DNA of 64,000 nt. Origin: Chryseobacterium gleum (GTDB taxonomy: Bacteria > Bacteroidota > Bacteroidia > Flavobacteriales_D > Crocinitomicaceae). The first letter of the stretch is position 1; each line of letters begins with the position of its first letter. A program made the position numbers and the translations under genes. This document shows, piece by piece, positions 16,849 to 26,157 of this stretch. The notes beneath the pieces are model-generated. The model worked only from the letters and a program-made list of their open reading frames with translations. It was not told where the DNA came from and searched no databases. The stretch lies in NCBI GenBank assembly GCA_945882095.1, contig CAMCWF010000007.1, forward strand, positions 1-64,000, given 5' to 3'.

Positions 16849-18547
16849 TCGGAATGAGTTTAAGGCGGTTTTTGAGTTTTTCTATTTCACGATTTGCTTG
16901 GGCAACTTTCTTATCCACATCAGCCCTTAGGGCATCAGCACCTTTAGATTTTGCAAAAAAGGCCAGGTTGTTTTCCATCTGATTGGATTCCTGTTGTATT
17001 TTTTCAATTTGTTTTCGAATCTCGCTTTTTTCTCTTTGCAACAATTTAGCGCGGTCAGGGCTGGCAAACATCCCGTCTAATTTGGATTTGAAAAGGACTT
17101 CATCTTTTTCCTTTGCATCTAAGGATAGGGAATTGTATTTATCATCCAATGCCTTCTTAAATTCAGCGTAAAGGTTTTCTTTATGGTTATGCGGGGCAGG
17201 ACCTGTTTGCGCAAAAGCGGCCGCTAAATCTTTAAGTGCCACTAGGGTTTCACGTTTGTCTGCAATTTCTAATGCTGTAATTGCTTGAATGATTTCCTTT
17301 TTCTTATTGGCATTTTCCACCCGTTCAAGGTCTTGGGATTTATTGGCTTCTTCACGTGCGTTGAAGAACACATCACAAGCAGCTCTAAATTCACTCCACA
17401 ATTTATTGTCGATTTTTCCAGCAAAACCTATGTTTTTCCAGTCTTTTTGCAACTGAATAATATTATGCGAAGCTGTTTTCCAATCGGTGGCGCCATGAAA
17501 GGACTTTGCCTTTTCAATGAGTGTTTTTTTCTGATTCGCGGCTTGCGTAAACACTTCATTCTGGGCTTTGTTGTGTTCCTTTTTTAGGTTGAAGAATTCA
17601 TCACAAGCTTTTCTAAATTCTTTCCAGACGACTTCATTTTCCTTACGAGAACCCGGGCCAATTTTTTTCCAAGCTTCTTGCTGGGCGACCACCGCTTCTG
17701 TCAATCGATCCCATTCTTTGTTTTGTGTCGCAAGTTTTGCTTCTTCCACAAGTTGATCCACCGCAGCTACAAGGCTTTTTTTGCTTTCGATGTTTTGAAC
17801 AAAGACTTGTCTTTGGGCTTCATAGTGAACGTTTATTTTTTCGTAAATGGACCTTACGGTTTCCCAATAACTGGTTTTTATCTGTTCCCATAAATCATTC
17901 GCCACAGGACCAATCTCTTCCCATTCATCTTGTAGGGTTCTCAGTTGCTGTTCAACTTCACGGATTTCAGACTCTTGGTTTCTTAACTGTTGAAGTTTAT
18001 GTATTATGTTCTGTTTTAATTGAAGATTCCTTTTGTAATCATGGTCTTTGATCTCTCGATAAATACGCATGGTATAGAAAAAGATCTCTATTAGCCTCGA
18101 ATATTCTTTTTGAATGGCGTCCCTTTGGTCTCGAGGAATGTCTCCGATTTTTTTCCAGGTTTCATGCAATTCTTTGTAGGCTTGAAAGGCCGTGCTGATG
18201 TTTTCCTCTGATTCAATTACCTTTCGAATGCGATCTAACAGCTCCTTTTTCAGCCTCAAATTTTCTTTCTCGAGTGTATCTTTCAAAGAAATCTGAACCT
18301 TTCTTTTTGCTTGCAATTCTTTAAATCCCTCGAAAAATGCATTTTTAATGTCCGTAAAATCAACCGGCTCGATGGTCTCCCCTTTCTCTCTTGCCTCTAA
18401 GATTTCGATTTGGAGTTTGCGTTCTGTTTCCAAAAGAAAATCTTCAAAACTCACTTTAAGTTGATTGATTTCCTTGCCGATGGTAATCAATTCATCCGCG
18501 AGCTCGAATTTTTTTAGTTGATCTATAAATTCTTGTAATTCTTGCAT
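16841..18547 (-). CDS. DUF349 repeat coiled-coil protein
   Basis: 568 aa from the ATG at 18547, one base after the PfkB stop; a longer frame would overlap that gene. The protein is almost wholly helical and highly charged, with repeated DUF349 units of about 70 residues (W-K-x-I-G patterns such as ETWKKIGDIP, DEWEEIGPVA, EAWKKIGPGS, KDWKNIGFAG), and a C-terminal coiled coil (about 500-568). DUF349 proteins are common in Bacteroidota; their role is not settled. No signal peptide, so cytoplasmic. Confidence 0.88.
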   Translation of the reverse strand: MQELQEFIDQLKKFELADELITIGKEINQLKVSFEDFLLETERKLQIEILEAREKGETIEPVDFTDIKNAFFEGFKELQAKRKVQISLKDTLEKENLRLKKELLDRIRKVIESEENISTAFQAYKELHETWKKIGDIPRDQRDAIQKEYSRLIEIFFYTMRIYREIKDHDYKRNLQLKQNIIHKLQQLRNQESEIREVEQQLRTLQDEWEEIGPVANDLWEQIKTSYWETVRSIYEKINVHYEAQRQVFVQNIESKKSLVAAVDQLVEEAKLATQNKEWDRLTEAVVAQQEAWKKIGPGSRKENEVVWKEFRKACDEFFNLKKEHNKAQNEVFTQAANQKKTLIEKAKSFHGATDWKTASHNIIQLQKDWKNIGFAGKIDNKLWSEFRAACDVFFNAREEANKSQDLERVENANKKKEIIQAITALEIADKRETLVALKDLAAAFAQTGPAPHNHKENLYAEFKKALDDKYNSLSLDAKEKDEVLFKSKLDGMFASPDRAKLLQREKSEIRKQIEKIQQESNQMENNLAFFAKSKGADALRADVDKKVAQANREIEKLKNRLKLIPNE

Positions 18548-18548
18548 T

Positions 18549-19466
18549 TTAAATAAGTTCAAATTTTGACAATTCAACAAACGACTGCATTCTTTGCTGT
18601 ATTTCTGCTTCTGTAATTTCTTCTATTCGCTTAGTGCCGAATTTCTCTACACAAAAGGAGGCTAAGGTTGAACCTGCGATGACGGCTTTTTTCATGTTTT
18701 CGAAGCTTGGGTCTCCAATTCTTGAGAGGTAGCCCATAAATCCACCAGCAAAAGAATCTCCTGCACCGGTTGGGTCAAAAACTTCTTCCAATGGCAATGC
18801 GGGTGCAAAAAACACGTAACTACCTTGAAACAACAATGCGCCATGCTCTCCTTTCTTGATAATCACTGCACCCGGTCCCATTTCAAATATTTTTTTAGCC
18901 GCAGTTTTCAACGCATATTGACCGGTTAACTGTCTGGCTTCCTCATCGTTAATGATTAACAAGTCCACCATTTTCAGGGTAACTTTTAACTCATCCATCG
19001 CGATGTCCATCCAAAAATTCATGGTGTCCATGGCGATGAGTTTGGGGCGCGTAGTCATTTGTTCAATTACTTTTCTCTGAACGTCGGGACTTAAATTCCC
19101 AAGCATAAGAAAGGGTGCGTTTTTAAATTCTTCAGGAACTTCGGGGTTAAAATCCCCCAAAACATTGAGTTCAGTAGCCAAGGTATCCCGAGAATTCATG
19201 TCGTTGTGGTACCTTCCTGACCAAAAAAATGTTTTTCCTCCCAATGGAATTTGAATGCCACGGGTGTCGATGCCTTTATCGTTCAAAGTTTGAATCATGG
19301 ATGTAGGAAAGTCCTCCCCTACAATGGACACAAGCGCTTGATTTTTATTGAAAAAGGAAGCTGCTAGGGAAATATAGGTACCTGCGCCGCCAACGATTTT
19401 ATCTGAATGACCAAAAGGGGTTTCAATTGCATCAAACGCAACACTTCCCACGGTTAATAATTGCAT
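18549..19466 (-). CDS. PfkB-family carbohydrate/nucleoside kinase
   Basis: 305 aa from the ATG at 19466 (MQLLTVGSVAFDAIETPFG), the typical family N-terminus. The PfkB signature DPTGAGDSFAGGF near residue 238-250 carries the catalytic Asp and anion hole. Ribokinase-like; substrate unknown (sugar, adenosine and aminoimidazole riboside kinases share this fold). A -7-like TATCTTTG lies on the minus strand at 19489-19482, 15 bases before the ATG. It is the first gene of a five-gene run ending in GT9, with only one base before DUF349. Confidence 0.9.
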   Translation of the reverse strand: MQLLTVGSVAFDAIETPFGHSDKIVGGAGTYISLAASFFNKNQALVSIVGEDFPTSMIQTLNDKGIDTRGIQIPLGGKTFFWSGRYHNDMNSRDTLATELNVLGDFNPEVPEEFKNAPFLMLGNLSPDVQRKVIEQMTTRPKLIAMDTMNFWMDIAMDELKVTLKMVDLLIINDEEARQLTGQYALKTAAKKIFEMGPGAVIIKKGEHGALLFQGSYVFFAPALPLEEVFDPTGAGDSFAGGFMGYLSRIGDPSFENMKKAVIAGSTLASFCVEKFGTKRIEEITEAEIQQRMQSFVELSKFELI

Positions 19467-19522
19467 ATCTCTACTTTGGGGCAAAGATATGAAAGCAAAA
19501 GATGAAACTAAAGCTAATTAAT

Positions 19523-21058
19523 TCACAAATCAAACTTTATTCCTTGAGCCAATGGCAATCCATCAGAATAATTGATGGTGTTTGTTTGTCTTCGCATGTA
19601 TACTTTCCAAGCGTCAGAACCTGATTCACGACCGCCCCCGGTTTCTTTCTCCCCTCCAAATGCACCTCCGATTTCTGCTCCTGAAGTACCAATGTTCACA
19701 TTTGCGATGCCACAATCAGAGCCAGAAGCTGCTAAAAATGCTTCTGCTTCTTTAAGGTTATTGGTCATGATGGCAGATGAAAGTCCTTGAGGAACCCCGT
19801 TTTGCAAAGCAATGGCATTTTGTAACTCACCATCGTATTTAATAAGGTAAAGAATTGGGGCAAACGTTTCATGTTGAACCATGGCATAATGATTTTCAGC
19901 TTCAATGATGCAAGGCTTTACGTAACATCCCGATTCAAATCCTTCTCCGTTTAACACACTCCCTTCGACAATTACTTTTCCACCTTCGTTTTTAACGGAT
20001 TCAATGGCTTGAAGGTAGGTCTTCACCGCGTCCGTATCAATCAAAGGCCCCATGTGGTTTTTTAAATCCAATGGATTGCCAATCACCAATTGATGGTATG
20101 CCTTAACCAGTGCTTCTTTAACCAAATCGTAGATAGATGCGTGAATGATCAACCTTCGTGTTGAAGTGCAACGTTGTCCTGCGGTACCAACGGCGCCAAA
20201 AACTGCACCTGGAACCACCATTTTCAAATCTGCACTTGGGGTAATGATAATGGCGTTGTTTCCACCAAGTTCAAGCAAGGCACGTCCCAATCTCTCGCCT
20301 ACCGCTGCACCAACAGACTTACCCATTTTTGTAGATCCTGTTGCAGACACAAGCGACACCCGTGGGTCACTTGCCATGGCTTTGCCAATTTCGGCATCTC
20401 CAATGACCAAACAAGAAACCCCATCAGGTATTTCATTTGCTTGAAACACCAAATTTGTAATGTATTGACACGCAAGGGCTGTAAGCGGTGTTTTTTCAGA
20501 TGGCTTCCAAATGCATACATCCCCACAAACCCAAGCCAAAGCAGTATTCCAGCTCCAAACGGCAACCGGAAAATTAAATGCTGAAATAATCCCTACAATT
20601 CCTAAAGGATGGTATTGCTCGTACATCCTATGCCCAGGTCTTTCTGAGTGCATGGTCAAACCGTATAACTGCCTTGACAATCCAACTGCAAAATCACAGA
20701 TGTCAATCATCTCTTGAACCTCGCCAAGTCCTTCTTGCAGTGATTTTCCCATTTCATAGGAAACCAATTCGCCTAGAGGCGCCTTAAATTCACGAAGCTT
20801 ATCCCCTAATTGTCTAACGATTTCTCCACGCTTTGGCGCAGGAACATTTCTCCAATGTGAAAATGCTTCACTGGCAGCATCGATGGCTTGATTATAATCG
20901 CTAACAGAGGCAGCATAAACCGAGGCCATTTTTTTTCCATCCACAGGAGAATATGAATCGATCAATGTTCCATTGGAGGCTATTGATTTAGTGCCTATGA
21001 ACGTGCCGTTGTTGGTTTCTTGAATGTTAAAATGAGCTAGAATTTCTGAGATATTCAT
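19523..21058 (-). CDS. aldehyde dehydrogenase, ALDH7 (alpha-aminoadipic semialdehyde) type
   Basis: 511 aa, NAD(P)-dependent. It matches the ALDH7/antiquitin subfamily: FNFPVAVWSWNTALAWVCGD, the general base Glu in LLELGGNNAII, the nucleophile Cys in AGQRCTSTRR, and the C-terminal IGGAFGGEKETGGGRESGSDAW (shown in two parts here as GGAFGGEKET and GRESGSDAW). ALDH7 enzymes oxidise alpha-aminoadipic semialdehyde/piperideine-6-carboxylate in lysine breakdown and also betaine or lipid aldehydes; no other lysine-degradation gene is adjacent. A TATCTTTG box is on the minus strand at 21081-21074, 15 bases before the ATG. Confidence 0.9.
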   Translation of the reverse strand: MNISEILAHFNIQETNNGTFIGTKSIASNGTLIDSYSPVDGKKMASVYAASVSDYNQAIDAASEAFSHWRNVPAPKRGEIVRQLGDKLREFKAPLGELVSYEMGKSLQEGLGEVQEMIDICDFAVGLSRQLYGLTMHSERPGHRMYEQYHPLGIVGIISAFNFPVAVWSWNTALAWVCGDVCIWKPSEKTPLTALACQYITNLVFQANEIPDGVSCLVIGDAEIGKAMASDPRVSLVSATGSTKMGKSVGAAVGERLGRALLELGGNNAIIITPSADLKMVVPGAVFGAVGTAGQRCTSTRRLIIHASIYDLVKEALVKAYHQLVIGNPLDLKNHMGPLIDTDAVKTYLQAIESVKNEGGKVIVEGSVLNGEGFESGCYVKPCIIEAENHYAMVQHETFAPILYLIKYDGELQNAIALQNGVPQGLSSAIMTNNLKEAEAFLAASGSDCGIANVNIGTSGAEIGGAFGGEKETGGGRESGSDAWKVYMRRQTNTINYSDGLPLAQGIKFDL

Positions 21059-21116
21059 GGTTGTTGTTTTTTACAAAGATAATGGCTAAACCTTTTGGAA
21101 ATTAGAAACTATGAGT

Positions 21117-21150
21117 CAAAAAAAAAGACCGCGATTGCGGTCTTAAAAAA
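21117..21150 (-). terminator. intrinsic terminator of prs-rplY
   Basis: An 8-bp perfect stem aagaccgc / gcggtctt (21125-21132 and 21137-21144) with a GATT loop, immediately after the rplY stop at 21151. On the minus strand it is followed by a run of T's (complement of A's at 21118-21126). A's on the other flank mean it could also work in the plus direction, but no plus-strand gene needs it. Confidence 0.88.
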
Positions 21151-21735
21151 TTAATTGTCATCATCGTCATCGATGTCTGCTCCTTTCGTTGCTCCCCTTG
21201 CCATTTTGACTGAAACAACGACTGCATTTGCAGGGTCTAAAAACTTAACCCCTTCAATTTCAATTGCACTCACCCGAATAGAATGACCAATTCTCAAAGG
21301 AGAAATGTCAAGCATAATTTCATCTGGAATTGCCGTTGGTAAACCAACACAATTGAGGCTACGAAATACTTGCATAAGTTTACCTCCTGCCATAACACCT
21401 TTGGATGAACCTTTCAGACGAACGGGTAATTTAACACGAACTTCTTTGGCATCATCTAATTGAAGAAAATCCACATGTTGCACAGTGCCTTTGGTTGGAT
21501 GTTGTTGCAATTCTCTAATGATGGCTTTGGCTTGTTTTCCTTCGATGTCCAAATTAACTTGATAGACGTCTGGGGAAAAGACGATTTTTTCCATGGCTAT
21601 TTTACTTACTGCGAAGTGTGTTTGTTCGCCAAGTCCATAAAGTACGCAAGGAACTTTGCCTTCATTTCGAAGTGCTTTTGAGTCCTTCTTCCCTACGTTC
21701 GCTCGAAGCGAACCGCTCAATTGTACTGTTTTCAT
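21151..21735 (-). CDS. rplY: 50S ribosomal protein L25 / Ctc
   Basis: 194 aa, the long (Ctc/TL5) form of bL25 with an N-terminal 5S-rRNA-binding domain (1-95; begins KTVQLSGSLRANVGKKDSKA) and a C-terminal beta domain. Near the end is MARGATKGADI followed by five aspartates. The binding target is 5S rRNA at the central protuberance; Ctc forms are also linked to general stress. It lies 10 bases after prs, a gene pair seen in many bacteria, and is followed by a strong terminator. Confidence 0.94.
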   Translation of the reverse strand: MKTVQLSGSLRANVGKKDSKALRNEGKVPCVLYGLGEQTHFAVSKIAMEKIVFSPDVYQVNLDIEGKQAKAIIRELQQHPTKGTVQHVDFLQLDDAKEVRVKLPVRLKGSSKGVMAGGKLMQVFRSLNCVGLPTAIPDEIMLDISPLRIGHSIRVSAIEIEGVKFLDPANAVVVSVKMARGATKGADIDDDDDN

Positions 21736-21745
21736 TTATTATAGT

Positions 21746-22675
21746 TTAAGATATTACAAAATGTAAGCTGATTGATTCATTGTTCACAAGTCGTTTGATT
21801 ACGTCTGCGAATAAATGGTCAACTGAAATCACTCGGATCTTATCCGAGGGTCTTTTTAACGGAATGGTATCCGTTACAATTAACTCTGTCAATTTAGAGT
21901 TTTCAATTCGTTCGTATGCCGGGCCAGAAAGTACTGCGTGGGTGCAGAAAGCTCGAACACTTTTCGCACCTTTTTCCATCAATAAATCCGTAGCTGTGGT
22001 AAGGGTTCCTGCCGTGTCACACATGTCATCAACAAGGATTACATCTTTTCCTGCCACATTACCAATCACGGTCATTTCTGCAATTTCATTTGCTTTTTTA
22101 CGGTGCTTATGGCATAGGGCAAGTCCACAGTTTAGAATTTTTGCATACGAATTTGCGCGTTTTGCACCCCCAACATCTGGCGCTGCCATGATGATGTTAT
22201 CGGTATCCAGCTTGCGCATTTCATTCATAAAAATAGTCGAACCATAGAGGTGATCCACCGGCACTTCGAAAAACCCTTGAATTTGATCTGCATGAAGATC
22301 CATGGTGATGATTCTGTCGGCACCTGCAGCCATGAGCATGTTTGCAACAAGCTTGGCGCCTATGGCTACCCTTGGTTTATCCTTACGGTCTTGTCTGGCA
22401 AAACCAAAGTAGGGCATAACTGCAATGATTTTTCTTGCCGAGGCTCTCTTCGCTGCGTCAATAAGCAACAAAAGTTCAAACAAGTTTTCTGTGGGTGGCA
22501 TCGTAGATTGAATGATAAAAACATCTTGGCCACGAACGGTTTCTTCAAAACTAGGCTGAAATTCTCCGTCGCTAAAAGTGGTTACCTTAACATCCCCCAA
22601 GGCTGCGCCGTAACAATCCGCAATTTTTGTTGCCAATGTCAAAGACGTCCTTCCAGAAAACAATTTAACACCCAT
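21746..22675 (-). CDS. prs: ribose-phosphate pyrophosphokinase
   Basis: 309 aa. It makes PRPP from ribose 5-phosphate and ATP, feeding nucleotide, histidine and NAD synthesis. Visible signatures: FSDGEFQPSFEETVRGQDVF, the ATP site YFGFARQDRKDKPR, the metal-binding TMDLHADQIQGFF and the PRPP loop ILVDDMCDTAGTLTTA. The promoter on the minus strand is well formed (22697-22727) and gives a leader of about 20 bases. It forms an operon with rplY. Confidence 0.97.
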   Translation of the reverse strand: MGVKLFSGRTSLTLATKIADCYGAALGDVKVTTFSDGEFQPSFEETVRGQDVFIIQSTMPPTENLFELLLLIDAAKRASARKIIAVMPYFGFARQDRKDKPRVAIGAKLVANMLMAAGADRIITMDLHADQIQGFFEVPVDHLYGSTIFMNEMRKLDTDNIIMAAPDVGGAKRANSYAKILNCGLALCHKHRKKANEIAEMTVIGNVAGKDVILVDDMCDTAGTLTTATDLLMEKGAKSVRAFCTHAVLSGPAYERIENSKLTELIVTDTIPLKRPSDKIRVISVDHLFADVIKRLVNNESISLHFVIS

Positions 22676-22696
22676 ATTTATTCAGTTAAAGGGTCG

Positions 22697-22727
22697 CAAA
22701 GTTATGACAATAATTCTGTCTGTCAAA
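22697..22727 (-). promoter_or_regulatory. prs promoter (TTTG / N19 / TAacTTTG)
   Basis: On the minus strand TTTG (22727-22724) and TAACTTTG (22704-22697) are 19 bases apart and upstream of prs. It lies within the 98-base divergent region shared with xseA, so the two promoters probably overlap or face each other closely. Confidence 0.65.
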
Positions 22728-22773
22728 ATGAGAAAGAAAGCAATTCAAAATGATTTTCGTATTTTAGCTTTAG

Positions 22774-24135
22774 ATGTCTCAAACCATTTTTTCTTTAAAA
22801 CAAGTCGCACAATCCATAAAGAAAACATTGGATGCAAGATACAACAGTACCTATTGGGTTAAGGCCGAGATTTACAAGTTAAATTTATTCCCGAGCGGGC
22901 ATGCCTTCCCAGAATTGGTTCAACGGGAAGACGGGAAAATAGCCGCACAACTTACGGGTGTCATTTGGAAAACGAATTACGTAAGAATAAAAAGCGCTTT
23001 TGAAAAAACCGTCCAAGAACCTTTAAGTGAGGGGAAGGAAGTTCTAATGCAAATAAAAATCACCTTCAGTGAAGTGCATGGATTAAGTTTAAACATTTTA
23101 GAAATTGACCCCTCTTTTTCCCTGGGCGCTTTGCATCGCATACGCATTGAAACATTAAAAAAACTTAATGAGGAAGGTGTTTTGGCAAACAACCAAAAAC
23201 TTGAACTTCTCTTGCCGAAACGCATCGCGTTGATTTCCGCAGCGTCAAGCAAAGGATTGTCAGATTTTGCTGCTGTGATGGAAGCCTATCAAAATCGCTT
23301 TGGCATCAGAACTTTTTTGTTTAATTGTGCCCTGCAAGGTGACCAAGCCATCACATCCATACTCAACGCTTTGGGTAAAATAGAAACCCTACAAACATAC
23401 TTTGACGCCGTAGTCATTGTGAGAGGCGGGGGGGCGGAAGTTGGGATGTCTTGTTACGATAATTATACATTGTGTAAAAAAATTGCTTGTTTCCCGCTGC
23501 CTGTGCTTACTGGTATTGGACATTCTACGAACCTAACCGTTGCCGAAATGGTAGCCTTTAGCCATGCCATCACCCCTTCTGTTTTGGCGAATGATTTAAT
23601 GCAAATGTTCATTCTAGAGGAAAAACACATCCTTGGTTGTACTCAGTTTTTACGTAATTCCTCCAAAATCCTACTGGAAGAATACAAGTACCAATTTCAA
23701 GGCATAACCAAGCGATTGCCAAGCACAACGTATTGGAGAATTGAACAACAAAAATCACTTTTAGGCTTATCTCAAAACAAGTTATTGAACAGCTCGAAAA
23801 ACCAATTCTCCTATGCAAATAACAAGCTCGAAAGATTGCATTCCAAGATTAAAGACGTGTTTTACCAAAGTAAACTAAGGAATTACCATCAACTGAACAC
23901 AATGGGACATAAACTAAACTTTCTTGGCAAGAACATTTCACACCGTGAATTTGAGCGCCTAGGCCAAATAGAAAAATCGGTTTCCATCCTAAATCCTAAA
24001 TCCATTCTTAAGCGCGGTTATTCCATAACAAGACACCAGGGAAGCGTTGTTACAAGCATTGACCACCTAAAAAATGGCGACCTCATTGAAACCGAACTTT
24101 TTGAAACACAGGTGAATTCCATTGTGAAACGATAA
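22774..24135 (+). CDS. xseA: exodeoxyribonuclease VII large subunit
   Basis: 453 aa. The N-terminal OB fold (about 1-100; YWVKAEIYKLNLF, HGLSLNILEIDP) and the catalytic core (PKRIALISAASSKGLSDF, VIVRGGGAEVGM) are typical, followed by a long helical arm and the C-terminal RGYSITRHQG. Exo VII degrades single-stranded DNA to acid-soluble oligonucleotides. Where the E. coli protein has GHExD, this one has GHSTN. No small-subunit gene (xseB) follows; rnpA does. An A/T-rich box TAgcTTTA (22765-22772) is one base from the ATG. Confidence 0.92.
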   Translation: MSQTIFSLKQVAQSIKKTLDARYNSTYWVKAEIYKLNLFPSGHAFPELVQREDGKIAAQLTGVIWKTNYVRIKSAFEKTVQEPLSEGKEVLMQIKITFSEVHGLSLNILEIDPSFSLGALHRIRIETLKKLNEEGVLANNQKLELLLPKRIALISAASSKGLSDFAAVMEAYQNRFGIRTFLFNCALQGDQAITSILNALGKIETLQTYFDAVVIVRGGGAEVGMSCYDNYTLCKKIACFPLPVLTGIGHSTNLTVAEMVAFSHAITPSVLANDLMQMFILEEKHILGCTQFLRNSSKILLEEYKYQFQGITKRLPSTTYWRIEQQKSLLGLSQNKLLNSSKNQFSYANNKLERLHSKIKDVFYQSKLRNYHQLNTMGHKLNFLGKNISHREFERLGQIEKSVSILNPKSILKRGYSITRHQGSVVTSIDHLKNGDLIETELFETQVNSIVKR

Positions 24136-24148
24136 GACTAAAGTTGCC

Positions 24149-24156
24149 TACTTTTG
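24149..24156 (+). promoter_or_regulatory. -7 box of a near-leaderless rnpA promoter
   Basis: TACTTTTG matches TAnnTTTG and ends four bases before the rnpA ATG at 24161. The best upstream TTG (24122-24124) is 24 bases away, slightly beyond the usual spacing. Confidence 0.45.
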
Positions 24157-24160
24157 TAAA

Positions 24161-24535
24161 ATGGATGAAACCTTTGGAAAAGCCTTTAAACTATGTAGTA
24201 AAAAATCCATTGACATGGTTTTTTCGAAAGGCAAAAAATGCCAAGTCTTTCCTTTTCTCGCTTTTGTGTTATATGGTGAAAATGAATCACCCTCCTTACA
24301 ATACATGATAGCCGTACCTAAAAAAAAAATAAAGAAAGCCCACGACAGGAATTACATCAAGCGTTGCATTAGAGAAGGATTAAGAAAAAACAAAAAAGAA
24401 ATGTTGGGTTTTGTCGAAGAAAAGAATTGTAATGCACAAATTTGTATCGTTTATCTTTGGGACGACGTGCTTGAAGGACCGAAAATTGAACAAAACATTA
24501 AAAAACTGATTTCAAAAGTATGCGTAAACAAATGA
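24161..24535 (+). CDS. rnpA: ribonuclease P protein component
   Basis: 124 aa, basic. The protein assists the M1-type RNA in 5' processing of tRNA precursors. The RNR signature is visible (HDRNYIKRCIREGLRKNK, about residues 62-79), preceded by the beta-sheet segment MIAVPKKKIKKA. It is not next to rpmH as in many bacteria. Its last 16 bases overlap the start of the S41 protease gene, so the two are likely co-translated. Confidence 0.93.
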   Translation: MDETFGKAFKLCSKKSIDMVFSKGKKCQVFPFLAFVLYGENESPSLQYMIAVPKKKIKKAHDRNYIKRCIREGLRKNKKEMLGFVEEKNCNAQICIVYLWDDVLEGPKIEQNIKKLISKVCVNK

Positions 24536-26157
24536 AATGGTCGCTGTTGCTAGCCATACTGTTTTTCTTTCAAACCAATTGGGCACAGTCTGAAGCCTTT
24601 GAAGAGTTAAAAAGCTTAGAAATTCTTGACCAAATTTACGAAAACCTGGACCTGTATTTCGTAGATGAAATTCAACATGGCAAACTTTCCAAAATCGCCA
24701 TAGATGCAATGCTTAATGAGTTAGATCCTTACACCGTTTACTATCACGAGGCGAACATTGAGGATTATAAACTGATGACCACAGGACAATATGGTGGTGT
24801 TGGCGCATTGATTGGAACCATAAATGGATTCGCCTACATTACCGATCCATATGAAGGGAATCCCGCACAAAAAGCAGGACTCAAGGCTGGAGATAAAATT
24901 CTAACCATAGACAAAAGGGACATGCAGGGAAAATCTATGGAAGCGGTTTCAGATGCAATGAAAGGACCCAAAGGCACTGCCGTAAACATAGAAATTGAAA
25001 GACAAGGTACGCGCTTATCGTTTAATGTGACCCGAGATGAAATAAAAATTCCAGATGTTCCCTATGCAGGGATGCTTAAGGATAAAATTGGATACATTGC
25101 ACTGAGCAGTTTTACCCAAACCGCTTCAGAAGAAATTAAGAAAAACCTACTTGAACTTCAGGGAAAGGGAATGGAGGGTTTGATTCTAGATTTGCGGGGA
25201 AATGGTGGTGGATTGCTCATTGAAGCCGTCAAAATCGTGAACTTCTTTGTTCCAAAAGGGCAGGTGGTTGTCTCTACAAAAGGACGTGCGAAGCAGGAAA
25301 ACATGGTGTATACAACCCTTTCTGATCCATTGGCCGAAAAATTACCCTTGGTCGTTCTGGTAGATGAAGGCTCCGCATCTGCAAGCGAAATTGTTGCGGG
25401 TTCCCTCCAAGATTTGGACCGTGCGGTTGTGATCGGTGCAACGAGCTATGGGAAAGGACTGGTGCAAAGAACTTTCGACCTAAAATACGGATCAAAAATC
25501 AAATTGACCATTGCAAAATACTACACACCTTCTGGAAGATGCGTTCAAAGACTAGAGTATTATGACAACGTCAATGAAAACCATTCCAAAGAAATTCCCG
25601 ATAGCCTGCTTCAAAAATTTAAAACCAAAAACGGAAGAGAGGTGATAGATGGGCGTGGCATTGAACCAGATGTAAAAATAGAAGACCCTTTGTTTTCAGA
25701 CATCACGAGAGCGTTGTTAACACAAAATAAAATTTTCCTTTACGCAAATGACTATGCTGCGAAAAACGAGACCCTTTCAAGTCCTGAATCTTATGTGTTT
25801 ACGGAAAAAGATATGAAAGACTTTATTGGCTTTCTAGAAAAAAGCAACTTCATGTACGAATCCACTTCAGAGAAATATTTGTCAAAATTAAAAGCTGAAC
25901 TTGAACAAAAAAACCAATTCGCTAATGTAGAACCAGCGTTTCTTGAACTTCAGAAAAAACTTAAAATCCCTTTTCAAGATTTCATTTTAGCGCATACTGA
26001 GGAAATTGGGAATTTAATGGAAAATGAAATCATCGGTCGTTATTACTACCAAAAGGGAAAAAACATTCATGCATTTAGAAAGGATCCTGTCACAAAAAGC
26101 GCCATTGACCTTTTGCAAAATCTCGAGCAGTATAAAAAAACGCTTAACATTAAATGA
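24520..26157 (+). CDS. S41 C-terminal processing peptidase (CtpA family)
   Basis: 545 aa. A signal peptide (about 1-23, ending NWAQ) is followed by a helical cap, a PDZ domain (about 90-165; PAQKAGLKAGDKILTIDKRD) and an S41 catalytic domain with DEGSASASEIVAG (nucleophilic Ser near 287) and the general-base Lys in SYGKGLVQ. A long C-terminal helical part (about 400-545) follows. Periplasmic tail-specific protease; which substrate it processes is unknown. Its 3' end overlaps the O-antigen-ligase-like gene in an ATGA. Confidence 0.92.
   Translation: MRKQMKWSLLLAILFFFQTNWAQSEAFEELKSLEILDQIYENLDLYFVDEIQHGKLSKIAIDAMLNELDPYTVYYHEANIEDYKLMTTGQYGGVGALIGTINGFAYITDPYEGNPAQKAGLKAGDKILTIDKRDMQGKSMEAVSDAMKGPKGTAVNIEIERQGTRLSFNVTRDEIKIPDVPYAGMLKDKIGYIALSSFTQTASEEIKKNLLELQGKGMEGLILDLRGNGGGLLIEAVKIVNFFVPKGQVVVSTKGRAKQENMVYTTLSDPLAEKLPLVVLVDEGSASASEIVAGSLQDLDRAVVIGATSYGKGLVQRTFDLKYGSKIKLTIAKYYTPSGRCVQRLEYYDNVNENHSKEIPDSLLQKFKTKNGREVIDGRGIEPDVKIEDPLFSDITRALLTQNKIFLYANDYAAKNETLSSPESYVFTEKDMKDFIGFLEKSNFMYESTSEKYLSKLKAELEQKNQFANVEPAFLELQKKLKIPFQDFILAHTEEIGNLMENEIIGRYYYQKGKNIHAFRKDPVTKSAIDLLQNLEQYKKTLNIK

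Noticed and set aside
20145-20584. Plus-strand frames opposite the ALDH7 gene
   Set aside because: Antisense to a highly conserved coding region; arginine/serine-rich noise.
22250-22753. Plus-strand open frame of 167 codons opposite prs
   Set aside because: It lies antisense to prs and its promoter; composition is unlike neighbouring proteins and no motif is present. Shadow of a conserved gene.
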